A stretch of DNA of 64,000 nt. It comes from Montifringilla adamsi (lineage: Eukaryota > Chordata > Aves > Passeriformes > Passeridae). The position numbers and the translations under genes were made by a program. The notes below the pieces were generated by a model that saw nothing but the letters and a program-made list of their open reading frames with translations, was not told where the DNA came from and searched no databases. The DNA is taken from assembly GCA_017590115.1 (NCBI GenBank), contig JAGGNK010013558.1, positions 19,196,992 to 19,260,991 on the forward strand. Direction: 5' to 3'. This document shows positions 1-11,715 of the stretch, one piece after another. Every line of letters starts with the position of its first letter. The stretch's first letter is position 1.

Positions 1-69
1 GAGAAACTAACTGCTGATCCAGACAGTGAAATAGCAACAACCAGCCTAAGAGTGTCTCTTCTTTGTCCA
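1..69 (+). CDS. PIAS1: PIAS1 exon (partial), linker before SP-RING
   Basis: Reads [19 protein letters not shown] and on to LLCP in frame 1, then the strong donor gtaagt at 70. Phase 0 at its 3' end. The 5' end is cut by the window edge. Confidence 0.95.
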
Positions 70-3000
70 GTAAGTTGATTTTTTATTCCCTCAAAAGTGA
101 TTCTGATGGAAATGTGGCTGTTGTGGTGGAAATTACCTCGTGTTTACCTGGTAAAACTTCGTGGGGACAGGGAACAGCTGAAGTTTTCTCTGTGCTGAAA
201 AGCTTCTGAAATGCCCCTGGGAAAATGAATATTCCATTAGCTTGGAAATGTTACTCAAAATATATGTAAGCATGCATTTAATGTGTCACTGGATCCTCTG
301 AGAGTGCAGCTTGGGCTTGGATTGATCAAAACTCTCTGAAAAGGGGGAAAAGGGGGGAATCTGGTGCTCAAAGCAGCCAAAGGAGGCAGCACCTCCTGGA
401 ATTGTGCAAATGCACCCTTGGATTTAATAATCTGAATTTAAAACCAAAGCAGTGTCCTGGAGTTGTTCGTGCAAAATGTTTGGATCCAGTAGGAAGTGAG
501 AGGAAATAATTCCAGTGAAAATACAGGTGGCAGAGATCTTGGTGTTCTCGCTGGTTTTTAACCAAGTAGATGCACTATTTTATACCTGGATTTGTGTTAC
601 CAGTGATAAATTATTAATAATTTATCATTTTAACATCATGTGTGCACTTCTTTGAATCTTTGGGACTGGTTTCAGGTGCAGGGCACCTTCAGAATATTTG
701 AATTCTCTCTTGATTGGGAGTCCCTTTACTGCAGCACAACTGTTGAATTAATCACACATTAATTTAATGTCTTCAATTCCACCAGATGCACCAAGAGTTA
801 TTTAAAACAATTAATTAATGCTTCATTGTTCCAAAATATGACATGGAAGTTACAGGTTTTTGAGATTATCAATTCTGAGGTTTTAACTCTACAGATCAGG
901 ATTTAATTTGGTAGATGAAATCCCTGTACCTTTCCACAGATTCATTTTATCTTCCTTAGAAATTCCTTAACTTCCTTAGTTAGAATCAATGCTGGTATGG
1001 AGAAAGGAATAAAACTGAAGATCTTGACAATATCACATTTAAAGATCTGCAAGAATATAATGTATCTATACATACACATATATACACATACATATATATA
1101 TAATAGAATTATATATTTATATTTCATTATAAATTTTGTTATATTTTTCTTCATATTTATATCTAAATATATAAATATATACTTTATATAAATATAAAGT
1201 AACCACACAGTTAATTGTGCTTTTTATGAAGCAAAGCTTACACCTCTAAAAGTTGATCTCTTTAGAGTCTAAGAACCTATTTAATAACTTGAAAAATAAA
1301 ATAAGCTCCAGTTTTGGAGGAATAAACTCCAGTTTTTCAGAGGGGCTTCTCTGAGCTTGGACTTCAGAGCACACTCAAATTCATGTTCATTTCCCCCTGA
1401 AAACACAAAGAAATAAATCCCCAAGCCCTGCAGTTGGACCAAATATTTAACTGAAGAAAAATGCCAAATCCAGGGCTCTGCTGGAGGTTCTGCAGCTTTG
1501 TTTACAAATCCTGAACTCCTGTTTTTAGCAGGGAAAGAGAAATGTTTTGTGTGCTTGTAAAAGAAATTAATGCAGTGGTTTTTTGGCTGCCAACAGGCAG
1601 GAATCAGTCCCAGTGATGGGAATGCAGCTTTTCCACACTTGGGATAAAAGGATGCTTTGGTTTGTTGGGTTTTTTTTGGTTTTTTTTTGTTTTTTTTTTT
1701 TTTTTTTGTGGCAGAGCTGATCCAGAAGGTTCAGTGCCAAAAATGGGGGAAAAGCATCAACCTGTGAACTCTGCATGTAGTTAAATCCCATCTCAGGCAG
1801 AGGTTTTCTGCCAAAACCCTGGAAAAAAAATCTTCCTGGTTTTTAAATCTGTTTGGTTTTTTGGTTTTTTTTTTTTCCCCTCAGGGACATCCCAGGCAGA
1901 GGTTTTCTACCAAAACCTTGGGAAAAATCTTCCTGGTTTTTTAATCTGCTTTTTTCCTCTCAGGAGATGGGGTTTTATTGTCCTTCCTGCTTCCTGTCTT
2001 TGACTTTCTTTATTTTCCTTTTGAAGCATCCAGGTTTTTCTTCTGATGCTCCTGAGAAATGGGGGAAAAGCATCAACCTGTGAACTCTGCATGTAGTTAA
2101 ATCCCATCTCAGGCAGAGGTTTTCTGCCAAAACCCTGGAAAAAAAATCTTCCTGGCTTTTAAATCTGTTTGGTTTTTTGTTTTTTTTTTTTTTTTTCCCC
2201 TCAGGGACATCACAGGCAGAGGTTTTCTACCAAAACCTTGGGAAAAATCTTCCTGGTTTTTTAATCTGCTTTTTTCCTCTCAGGAGATGGGGTTTTATTG
2301 TCCTTCCTGCTTCCTGTCTTTGACTTTCTTTATTTTCCTTTTGAAGCATCCAGGTTTTTCTTCTGATGCTCCTGAGCTGGGGGAGTGCCCAAAAATGAAA
2401 CGAGCCCCTGCACCTGGGAGATGAGAATTCCTGACACACAGAGCAGGGAGGGAGCTGATTTTGGGATGGGAATAATGTGGTTTTGGAATGGGAGTAATGT
2501 GATTTTTGGAATGGGAGGAATGTGATTTTGGGATGGGAATAATGTGCTTGGTCATGGGTTTGGGGGGAGGAGATGCCAAACATTTGGCACCAGAGCATCT
2601 CCTGTGGGAATTCTGTGTTCCCAGGGAATTCTGTGTCCCCTCCCATCACTGGGGACTGGGTGACAGTGACTGAGAGCCAGAGAGAAGGAAAATAAACGAG
2701 ATTTCAGTTCAGAGGGAATAAAAACAAGCCCTCACCATCAGGCTGGAGGAAGTGGTGGCCTGTGAGAGGAGCCTTTGTTTGTGGTGTGGGGTTGGGTTTG
2801 GGATATTCTGGTGCCATCCTGTGGCATCCTCCTTGTACTGCTCAGCATCAGCTGGATTGAGCCACGCTCCCAGAAATTCCACTCCCAGCCCTGGGAGCAG
2901 CCAGAGCTGCTCAGGTGCAGCCTTGGGGATGTTTTAGCCAACTCCTCAGTGTGAACAATTCTCCTCCTGATGCCTTAGGTTTAGATTTTATATTTCTCAG

Positions 3001-6000
3001 GTTCTGTGCTGCTTTAGTGGGTGGGTCTGGGCTTCACATTGGGGATGGTGAGCTCTGTGCACAGAGCAGGGAGACAAAACAATTCCTGCTCCAGCTGGGC
3101 ACCAAGGACAAATGATCCAAATCTCAGGCCAAGAGCACAAACAGCGTGGAATGAAGAGAGGAAAACAAGGATGGGACTGCAGGGGCTGCAGCTGGAACTG
3201 GACACTGAACTGCAATGTGCACATGGAGCAGAGCTGATCCCAGGGAGAGACCCCGTGACCATCGTGCATTTTGGGACCATTTGGGTTCATCTTGTGCTGC
3301 CCAAGGTGGATCCATGGAGGAGATCCTTGAATAAATCCCTGTTTTCTTCTGTACTCTGCCCAGCCTCTGCTCCAGCTCAGCCTTCCCAAGGCATCACTCC
3401 ATAAATTACTGTTCTGTTGGGTTTTCATGTGGTGAAAATCCCCTTCACACCTTGCTGCTCTCACCTTTGGTGTGGTCAGTCCAGGCCCCTCCTGAGCTGC
3501 CCTTGGCTGCAGCAGTGCTTGAAACAAGAGAAGTGATTCAAATAAACAAAAATACATATTATAGCAGAGCCATCTAACACAAAGTGCTCAATAAACAACA
3601 AAGTTCAAAGAGTTTCTTTTTTCTTGTACCAAGAGGAGGAAATGTAGGAAATAGTAAAGTTAAGAAGATTTCCAGAAAGCTGTAAAAACAAGCCTTAGAA
3701 ACAGAAAAAGCAGAGAAAAAAGAATTAACTACAGCTGCAAAATTTGAAAGTAGAAAAGTTACAATAGTATAGCAAGCAAGAACATTTGGGGTTTTTTGAG
3801 CAATTGCTGGGGTTTTGTGAGGAGATTTTTTTTACTTCAGATTAAAGTGGAATTCCTTTTGCTATCTGCTTTCCTTTCACTGTAATGATACTTTCATGAT
3901 AATGAAGGATAATTGTGGTTTTGGTCTATGTAATACATGGAATAATAGATAATAATTATATTTTTGGTCCATCCAGGACACTGCTATTTACAGGTACTCA
4001 GTGTATTTTGTTACAGGAATGTGGAGGATGTATTCTTCAGGTTTCTGGATCAAATACAACTCAAAACATGATTTTTATTCACTTTTATGCCATTTCAGAC
4101 ATACAGGAAGGAGGGAACTGTGCATGTGACAAAACTCAGACTCCTGAGAGTCCTTTCTGGAATAAAACTCAACTCGTGTCTCTTTTCAGGCAGGAAAGCC
4201 CTGGTGGTTAATTTAACACCAAGGTAATAAAATCCTGTTTTTTTTCTCTTGCAGCTTGGCAAGATGCGCCTGACCATCCCCTGCAGGGCCCTGACCTGCT
4301 CCCACCTGCAGTGCTTTGATGCCACTCTCTACATCCAAATGAATGAGAAAAAACCCACCTGGGTGTGCCCCGTGTGTGACAAGAAAGCTCCTTACGAGCA
4401 TCTCATCATCGATGGGTGAGTACAGCTGAAATCAGAGCCCAGGTGGGATGTTCCTGTCTCAAACTAAGTGGATTTCCCTCCTGTTTGGAGCTCCCCATGT
4501 TGAATTTCTCTGCTGCTGGTCAGGAATTCCTGAGCAGCTTCCTTCTCAAGAATTCTGCTCCTTCAAACTCAACTTGATAACAATGAGAGCGATTCTCAGT
4601 GAATTCCTGAGCTTTCCTAGGTGCGAACAGCACACGTTGTATTTCCTTTTAATGGAGCAGCTGTACAAATCTGGCAGGGCTGATAACAGACAGAGCAAAT
4701 CAATGCTGCCACCCCTCTGAGTGCCTGCACAATTCCGTGTACAATTTCACACTCGGGGAGTTGCTATCTATAGAAAGTGACACACAGATTGATTCCCTGG
4801 CTCTGCCTGCTTGCAAAACACCAAAAAAATAAATAAATCTCACCTCGGGCTGGGCCAAGTGTGGATTTCTGGGTTTGCATTTTAATTTCTTTAAGAGAGA
4901 AATTTTTCTTTTTTTTTATAGAGAGAGAATAAGTAGAGGTTTCTGAGAATACTCTCAATATAAAACAAAGCCCAAAAATTGATGAAACACACACACAAAA
5001 ACCCCAAAAGCAAAGCTGAAAAGCCCCAAGAAACGCCAAAATGTTGAAAAACCACCTCATCAACGATGAGTCTTTTAAGGAAGGTGTGTTTTATTTTGCC
5101 AGGGAAGGATGAGGTAACTCAGGGTCCCTTTAGAGCCTTGCAAGAGACACTCAGGCTGTTCTGGACCCCTGCAGCCCCAGATTTCCAGGGAAAAATCTCT
5201 TGGATCAAAGAGCTGGGGGGCTCCTCCTTGAGGTTTCTGCCTAAACCAGCAAAGCCAAAAACCAGAAATAATGCAAACCCCACGTTTCCCTTATTTCCCC
5301 TGGTGCTGCCAGGTGCAGATGTTGGGTCTGATCTAACTGGAGCATCCCAAAGGGAAAGTTATTTGTGGAAAACGCTCCAATCTGGGAAAGAGGGAGCTAA
5401 TTAAAGCCAAGCTCTAATTAAAGCCAAGCTCTTCCCTGCAGAACCACATGAATGGCCCTGGTCAGAAGCTGGAATTCCCGCTGGCAGTGATGTGCTGCCA
5501 GGATCCTAAAATTTTAGGAGATGCCTGTGGGAGAAGAGGCTGCAAATTGAGGTTCCCATGCTCAGCATTCTGTAGAAAGTTTCACAAGGCCTTGAATTCT
5601 CAGATTTAAGAGAGGTCTCCTCAGTTAAGTTTTGTCAGGACTTTTTTATCAACTCTGGTTCATAGAATTCCTTTGTTTTGGGAAATGGAGAGTTCTGTGT
5701 CACAAGCTCTGCAGGATTCCACTCTCAGTGCTTTTAAATAAAAATCTTCATTTTTGCAGATTTTTATTTTAGGTAATATTTGAATTTTGTCAGTGATTCC
5801 TTTTTATCAAGGAGGCAGCTAAGAAAAGAGCAGAACAGTAAAAGCTTCACCACAAATTCAGATTTACACTGACTAATAAAGGGAAAAAAAGGCACTTTTT
5901 TAGGACTGATATGAAATATTTTTGATGGACAGGTTGTTCATGGAGATCCTGAAGTTCTGTACAGATTGTGATGAAATCCAGTTCAAGGAGGATGGGTCCT

Positions 6001-9000
6001 GGGCTCCCATGAGGTCCAAGAAGGAAGTGCAGGAGGTGACAGCATCCTACAACGGAGTGGATGGTGAGCCATGGCTGGGCTGGGAAGGGCTCTGGGATCC
6101 CCTGTGTTCCTTCACCTCCCAAAATGTGTAAACATATTTTTATAGCTTTGTTCATGACTGTTCAGTTAATTGGGTCACACCTGTCTGGGGCTGATGGTGT
6201 TTAAAGTTACCAACATTCTGTGATTATTTTGTTTTTAAATGTTGAGCTTTTTAACGAGCTGTGGTTGTAGCTGATTGTCGATTCTGTGCAGGATGCATCA
6301 GCTCCTCCATGGAACACCAGGTGTCCTCTCACCAACAATCCAACAAAAACAAGAAGGTGGAAGTGATCGACCTGACCATCGACAGCTCCTCAGACGAGGA
6401 GGAGGAGGAGCCCTCGGCCAAGAGGAGCTGTCCCTCCATATCCCCAGCATCACCCATGAACAACAAGGGGTGAGCACAGAGCGCTGCGGGGCCACTCAGA
6501 GAGTCCAGAGTGAACCAGCTCTGGAAACTGCTGCGTTTGGGTTGGAGCCTCCTCTGGTAGCTCTGGGCTTGCTCCCAGCACGAGGCCCGAGGCTGGAATC
6601 ACAGCTTTGAGTGAAATGAAATATTTCTGTTGTGTTTGTGACGTGGTGCAGAGGGAAATCCAAACTTCAGGTGTGGAACATAATGAAATATTTCAGTTGT
6701 GTTTGTGAATTGGTGCAAAGGCAATCAAAGATTTAAGTGTGGAACACAATGAAATAATTCAGTTGTTTGTGAAATGGTGCAAAGGGGAATCACAGCTTTG
6801 AGTGTGCAACACAAATATTTCTGTTGTGTTTTTGAAATGGTGCACAGGGAATCAAAGATTGAAGTGTGGAACACAGTGAAATATTTCAGTTGTGTTTGTG
6901 AATTGGTGCAAAGGGAATCACAGCTTTGAGTGTGGAACACAATAAAATGTTTTAGTTGTGTTTGTGAGATTGTGGCAAGGGAAATCACAGCTTTGAGTGT
7001 GGAGCACCATGAAATATTTCAGTTGTGTTTGTGAAATGGTGCAAGGAGAATCACAGTTTTAAGTGTGCAACATAATAAAATAATTCAACTGTCTGTGAAT
7101 TTGTGCAAATGGAATCACAGCTTTGAGTGTGGAACACAAAATACTTCAGCTGTATTTGAAAAAAATGAATGTAAAGTGATGCAAAAGGCACAAAAGTGTG
7201 GATTTTGCAGATCTGGGAATGTTTTTCTTCCACAGGGAAACGTGGAAGCAGCAGCCTGGGAGGAGCAGGGCTGTGGGAATAGGGAGTGCCACAAGCACCT
7301 GGGCACACCTGAGCAGCCAGGCTGGAAATAGCTCCTGGTTTGCATAAATATTCTGGGATGGAAGCCAGGGATCCTGTGGGAAGTGTTCCTGCTCCACAGC
7401 GGGAATGACTCGGTGATCCCTCAAACCCCTCAAGGCCTTTTCCAGCTGGAATCACCCTGCAGGGTGGCAGTGCTGTGGGGTCCCTGTGGGGTTTTGGGTT
7501 CAGTATTCCTTCAGGATTGTCTTGTCCTTGTTGTAAACACCTGTAACACGTTTCCAGAGATCCCAGCACCGTTGCTGCTGTTTGGGACTGAACTTTCCTT
7601 TCCCGAATTCCAGCTGTGCTGGACTGAAGGGATGTTCCTGATGGAATATTGTGAGGAGAAGCTTGGGGAGTGTGTGCTGCAGCTTTGGAATGGCTGCACA
7701 TCCTCCAGGAAGTTCAGAATGTGTTTTGGATTGAAATTCAATCTGAAAATAAGCAAACAAGCATCCCCTGATGGGACAGCAATAAACCAAGAGTGTATTT
7801 CATGCTTTTAGCAAGCTTTTTTTTTTCCCTTCCAGCATTTTAAATTTACCCCACCAAGCTTCTCCTGTGTCAAGAACCCCAAGCCTTCCTGCTGTGGACA
7901 CCAGCTACATCAACACATCACTCATCCAGGACTACAGGCATCCATTCCATATGACACCCATGCCTTATGACCTGCAAGGTGAGTTCTGGCTGCACCTGCA
8001 CAGCTCTCCAGGCACTCCTTTGATGATACAATAAAAATAATTAGGTTAATATCTCTGGTAGCAAAGAGAATTTGGAGTGTCATCAGTGTTTGGCTGGTTT
8101 GATTTCAAAATAAGTGGTGAAAAAATGGACAGGGGGTGTTTTGAGAAGCTGAATTTTGGTTTTTTGTCTCTTGACAGGTTTAGATTTCTTCCCTTTCCTG
8201 TCAGGTGACAATCAGGTAAGTCAGGGAGAACCAAATGCTGTGGCAAACACTTTTCCCAGTGGGATTTGCTGTGTGGGAAGCAGCAGCATCATTATGTGAA
8301 CACAGGTGTGGGATGAGGCACAGCAAAAATAAATATTTGGGGAGTTTTAAAATGTTAAACTCAGCAGCCACTTCATTGTGGAAGGAAGGTGCAGCTTGAA
8401 CCCTTTTCCTCCAAAAAAAGGGAGCTGGGATGTCTCCCTGCCCTTTCTGCCCTCCCAAGGAGGGAAATTGCACTAAAATTGCCCTAAAAACTGAGGGAGA
8501 CTTTGATATCCTCATGGAGAGCAGAGCCTGCACTGGGAATTTGGCTCAGGAAATCTGCCTGAATATCCAGGATCTGAGAATGATTCTGATCCAAGAAATG
8601 CTGCTCTGGTTGTGGAGAAATCTTTGGGAACAAGGCTGGGACAGCCTGGATGTTCAGTCATGGTGGGAAGGAACACTGAGAGCAGAGCTCCCCCTCGGGG
8701 AGGTTGGGTTTCAATGGGATTTTTGGCTGCTCAAGCTCCTCCCCTTTGGGGCTGCAGCAGAGAGGAGAACCTGGGACAGTCCCTGCTCCACCCCAAGCTG
8801 GCCCTAAAAGCATTTCCCAGGATTGTGCCTTGCTGCCAGCAGGGATCAGCACAGCTCCACTCTCAGCTGGGCTCACCCTGACTTCTGGGGGCTGGCAGAG
8901 TGGACTGGGGAGAATTTCACCCCCAAGGAATTTTTTGAACAGCTAAACAAAAAAAAAAAAAAAAAAAAAAAGCCCCAAAAGTGCTGCTGCTTGCCCTTTT

Positions 9001-9879
9001 CCAGGTTTGGGTGCTGTGATCCCATTCCTGCTTGCCCTTTTTCCAGGTTTGGGTGCTGTGATCCCATTCCTGCTTGCCCTTTTTCCAGGTTTGGGTGCTG
9101 TGATCCCATTCCTGCTTGCCCTTTTTCCAGGTTTGGGTGCTGTGATCCCATTCCTACTTGCCCTTTTCCTGGTTTGGGCTCTCTGATCCCATTCCTGCTT
9201 GCCCTTTCCCTGTTTTGGTTTCTCTGATCCCATTCCTGTTTGCCCTTTCCCTGTTTTGGGCTCTCTGGTCCCATTCCTGTTTGTCCTTTCCCTGTTTTGG
9301 GCTCTCTGATCCCATTCCTGCTTGCCCTTTCCCTGTTTTGGGCTGTCTGATCCCGTTCCCTCCCTGCTGCTCTGTTTGGCTTTACAAACCGTGTTTGTGA
9401 CCCCAGCATCCCCAATTCCTTTCAGCTTCAAAACTGGGGAACCACACAGCTAAAAATCCACTTCACATCCCTGTACCTGATCTGCTGTGAAACCCAAAAC
9501 TACCAAAACCTCCTCTTGACAAAACCTCCATTTTTTCCTGCTGCAAAAACCCCCTGAATTTTAACCCTTTCTCTCCCCCCAGCATTACAACACCTCCCTC
9601 CTCGCCGCCGCCGCCGCCGCCGTCTCCGCCTCGGACGATCAGGAACTTTTACACTCCCGCTTTTTCCCCTACACCTCATCCCAAATGTTCCTGGATCAGC
9701 TCAACGCAGGTGGGAGCAGCTCCCTGCCAGCCACCAACGGCAGCAGCAGTGGCAGCAACAGCAGCCTGGTCTCCTCCAACAGCCTGCGGGACACCCACGG
9801 GCACCCCGTGGCCAGCAGGAGCAGCACGGACACGGCCTCAATCTTTGGTATCATACCAGATATTATCTCCTTGGACTGA
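1..9879 (+). CDS. PIAS1: PIAS1, E3 SUMO-protein ligase (C-terminal half; 5' part outside window)
   Basis: Seven coding exons (1-69, 4255-4415, 5933-6063, 6292-6469, 7836-7978, 8178-8215, 9583-9879) join in a continuous frame to 338 residues plus TGA. Every internal junction is GT/AG with matching phase. In order the protein shows the end of the PINIT-to-RING linker, the SP-RING zinc fold ([12 protein letters not shown] and WVCPVC), a SUMO-interacting motif (VIDLTIDSS) followed by an acidic run, a Ser/Thr-rich tail with six alanines, and the C-terminal [13 protein letters not shown]. This order and tail are specific to PIAS1 within the family. Known role: nuclear SUMO ligase that restrains STAT1 and NF-kB and modifies many transcription factors. 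PIAS2 is the main alternative, but the neighbours CALML4, CLN6, FEM1B and ITGA11 match PIAS1. The window opens inside an exon, so start and promoter are not visible. Confidence 0.97.
1741..2376. repeat. 316-base tandem duplication, two copies
   Basis: Copy 1 is 1741-2056 and copy 2 is 2057-2376. They are almost identical, differing mainly in poly-T length and single bases. Each starts AAATGGGGGAAAAGC and ends GATGCTCCTGAG, with a T-rich tract inside. The near identity suggests a recent event. Confidence 0.9.
2990..3410 (+). mobile_element. LTR-like retrotransposon remnant (avian ERVL-type)
   Basis: Layout typical of passerine ERVL LTRs: AGACAAAACAAT near the 5' side, GGATGGGACTGCAGG in the middle, and an AATAAA-type signal near 3330 followed by a T-rich stretch. 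A second, diverged copy with the same order of landmarks lies at 30110-30500 in the same orientation. No internal viral genes are next to either, so both look like solo LTRs. Boundaries are approximate. Confidence 0.55.
4255..4415 (+). CDS. PIAS1: PIAS1 exon, SP-RING core
   Basis: Acceptor ttgcag precedes 4255; donor gtgagt follows 4415. Encodes [20 protein letters not shown] through [15 protein letters not shown]. It holds most Cys/His zinc ligands of the SP-RING, the UBC9-binding part of the ligase. It ends two bases into a glycine codon. Confidence 0.96.
4416..5932 (+). other. PIAS1 intron, nothing recognised
   Basis: Ordinary intron sequence between two SP-RING exons. I see no second gene, no recent repeat and no array in it. 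Confidence 0.6.
5933..6063 (+). CDS. PIAS1: PIAS1 exon, end of SP-RING
   Basis: Acceptor gacag at 5928-5932. The exon finishes the split Gly codon and reads [20 protein letters not shown] then [23 protein letters not shown]. Donor gtgagc follows 6063. The C-x-x-C pair closes the SP-RING fold. Confidence 0.96.
6292..6469 (+). CDS. PIAS1: PIAS1 exon, SUMO-interacting motif
   Basis: Encodes [20 protein letters not shown], then the [21 protein letters not shown], where a hydrophobic core is followed by serines and acidic residues, then [20 protein letters not shown]. Acceptor tgtgcag; donor gtgagc at 6470. Confidence 0.96.
6610..7145. repeat. About 75-base minisatellite in PIAS1 intron, about 7 copies
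   Basis: Repeating unit built on AATCACAGCTTTGAGTGTGG, AACACAATGAAATATTTCAG and TTGTGTTTGTGAAATGGTGC. Copies differ by substitutions and small indels, so the array is not very young. The rest of the intron to 7835 holds nothing I recognise. Confidence 0.85.
7836..7978 (+). CDS. PIAS1: PIAS1 exon, Ser/Pro-rich region
   Basis: Pyrimidine-rich acceptor ccttccag precedes 7836. Reads [20 protein letters not shown] then [18 protein letters not shown] and MTPMPYDLQ. Donor gtgagt. This segment is nearly invariant among PIAS1 orthologues as I recall them. Confidence 0.96.
8178..8215 (+). CDS. PIAS1: PIAS1 38-base micro-exon
   Basis: A 38-base exon encoding [13 protein letters not shown] between ttgacag and gtaagt. 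Its phases (enters 1, leaves 0) fit both neighbours, which supports it despite its size. Confidence 0.94.
8216..8945 (+). other. PIAS1 intron segment, nothing recognised
   Basis: Non-repetitive intron sequence ahead of a poly-A tract at about 8946-8971. Apparent open frames here lack splice logic and family resemblance. Confidence 0.5.
8990..9375. repeat. 42-44 base minisatellite in last PIAS1 intron
   Basis: About nine copies of a unit reading CTTGCCCTTTTTCCAGGTTT plus GGGTGCTGTGATCCCATTCCTG. The first four copies are nearly identical; later ones shift to CCCTGTTTTGGGCTCTCTG. Each early copy carries a ttttccag|gt-like acceptor look-alike. It ends about 200 bases before the real last exon. 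Confidence 0.9.
9583..9879 (+). CDS. PIAS1: PIAS1 terminal coding exon
   Basis: Begins HYNTSLL followed by six GCC alanine codons and [20 protein letters not shown], then a Ser/Gly/Asn-rich tract, and ends [13 protein letters not shown] before TGA. The alanine tract and GC-rich codons contrast with the AT-rich exons before it. Confidence 0.97.
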   Translation, partial: HYNTSLLAAAAAAVSASDDQELLHSRFFPYTSSQMFLDQLNAGGSSSLPATNGSSSGSNSSLVSSNSLRDTHGHPVASRSSTDTASIFGIIPDIISLD

Positions 9880-10614
9880 TTCATTTCTATTTTTTTTTTT
9901 TTTTTGGGGGGGGGGAGGGTGGGTTTTGGGGGTTTTGGGGGGACAGAGGAAATCTTCGTGCTCGGTTTTCCTTTCTGTTCGGAGAAGAAAAAAAAGAAAA
10001 AAAAGTTAAGTCAAGGTGGTTTTTTTTTTCCTTTTTTTAAAAAAAGGGGAAAAAAAAATTTATGTGTACAGAGAACAAAAAAAAAAAAAAGTCTATTTTC
10101 AGTTTTACTTTTGTATATAAACCTAAGATGGCCTCGCTGGTAAAAATAAGAAAAAAAAAAAGACAAAAGAGAAAAAAAATTAAGAAAAACAAGGAGCTTC
10201 AGTTGATTTTTATGGATGCTGAAGATTTTACACCTGTGCATTTGTCATGTGAGTTTCTTTTCTTTTCTTTTTTCCCCCCTGTAGTTTGGACACCAATGGC
10301 ATTATTTTCTCTGCTGTTAAAGAAACAGGAGAGGAGCTGAACTTGTAAAGTTCAAGCTTGGGGAAGAGGGTTTTTTCTCCTCTTGGAGACATTTCCCTTG
10401 GCTGGTGGAATCTAATTCCCCCATCCCATGTTTAGTGCAGATTTTATAATTGTGGCAGCAGAGCACACCCTGCTGTGTCTGCAGCCCAGAGCCTTCCAGG
10501 AGTGGGGTTGGTTTTTTGGGATTTTTTTGGCATTTCTGGTTCTGTGAGCCTCTCTACCCAAATTCTCCTTTTCGATTCCATGCTTTAGTCAGGAATGTTG
10601 CAAATTCATCCAGG

Positions 10615-10862
10615 GAATGACACAAAACTCACTGGGAGGTTTAGGTTGGATTTCAGGGAAAATTCCACCTCCAGAGGGTGTGGGGCACTGCCCAGTCCCC
10701 CCAGGGAATGCTGACATTCCCAAGGCTGCCAGAGCTCCAGGAATGTTGGGACAAAGCTCCCAGGGATGCACAGGGTGGGATTTTGAGATCCCTGTGCAAG
10801 GACTTGGATCCTCGTGGGTCCCTCCCAACTCAGAATATTCCACATTTTTGGGATTCAGTTAC
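10615..10862 (+). mobile_element. CR1-like LINE 3' fragment
   Basis: Ends with a GTGGGTCCCTCCCAACTCAG...ATTCAG-type tail, the decayed form of the CR1 3' terminus (avian consensus: ccttccaacccaaaccattctatgattc). Body resembles CR1 3' sequence. Truncated at its 5' end, as is usual for CR1. Confidence 0.55.
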
Positions 10863-10868
10863 TCCTGA

Positions 10869-11715
10869 GGGCCTGACCCCATCAAATCCCAGCTGAGGAA
10901 TGACTTGTGGGACAAGATGTTCCATTTTTGTGGAGTGGAGCCCCAAATCAACATCAAATCCCAGCTGAGGAATGACTTGTGGGACAAGATGTTCCATTTT
11001 TTGTGGAGCCCCACATTATTTTTGTGGAGTGGAGCTGAGGAATGATTTGTGGCACAAGGTGTTGCATTTTTGTGGAGCCCCAAGTCAACATCAAATCCCA
11101 GCTGAGCAATGACCTGTGGGACAAGATGTTCCATTTTTGTGGAGTGGAGCCCCAAATCAACACCAAATCCCAGCTGAGGAATGACTTGTTGAGGAATTCA
11201 TTGAGGAAATGAATTTGATTTGGACAAGATGTTCCTTTTTTATGGAGTGGAGCCCCAGGGGAGCCCCACATTATTTTTGTGGAGTGGAGCTGAGGAATGA
11301 TTTGTGGCACAAGGTGTTGCATTTTTGTGGAGCCCCAAGTCAACATCAAATCCCAGCTGAGCAATGACCTGTGGGACAAGATGTTCCATTTTTGTGGAGT
11401 GGAGCCCCAAATCAACACCAAATCCCAGCTGAGGAATGACTTGTTGAGGAATTCATTGAGGAAATGAATTTGATTTGGACAAGATGGTCCTTTTTTATGG
11501 AGTGGAGCTCCAGATCCCACCTGAGGAATGATCTGCAGCACGAGATGTTCCATTTTTATGGATTGGAGCTCCAGATCCCACCTGAGGAGTGATCTGTAGC
11601 ATGAGATGTTCCATTTTTATGGATTGGAGCCCCAGATCCCACCTGAGGAGTGATCTGCAGCACGAGATGTCCCATTTTTATGGATTGGAGCTCCAGGTCA
11701 CACCTGAGGAGTGAT
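10869..11715. repeat. Compound minisatellite in PIAS1 3' UTR
   Basis: Unit of about 70 bases built on AATCCCAGCTGAGGAATGAC, TTGTGGGACAAGATGTTCCA and TTTTTGTGGAGTGGAGCCCC. A higher-order block of 255 bases is itself duplicated (the GGAGCTGAGGAATGATTTGT motif recurs at 11031 and 11286). The 3' part (11510-11715) shifts to a 65-base unit with GATCTGCAGCACGAGATG. Confidence 0.88.

Larger units (their letters stand above)
70..4254 (+). other. PIAS1 intron with repeats
   Basis: AT-rich intron. 1060-1205 is a TA/CATA low-complexity stretch. It also holds a 316-base tandem duplication and an LTR-like element listed separately. At 2450-2560 a roughly 25-base TTTTGGGATGGGAATAATGT motif repeats about four times. 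3600-4250 holds nothing I recognise beyond A-rich sequence. Confidence 0.6.

Noticed and set aside
8873..9431. Repeat proteins of the [10 protein letters not shown] type on the minus strand
   Set aside because: Translation of the 42-44 base minisatellite; no start context, no conservation signal, inside a PIAS1 intron.
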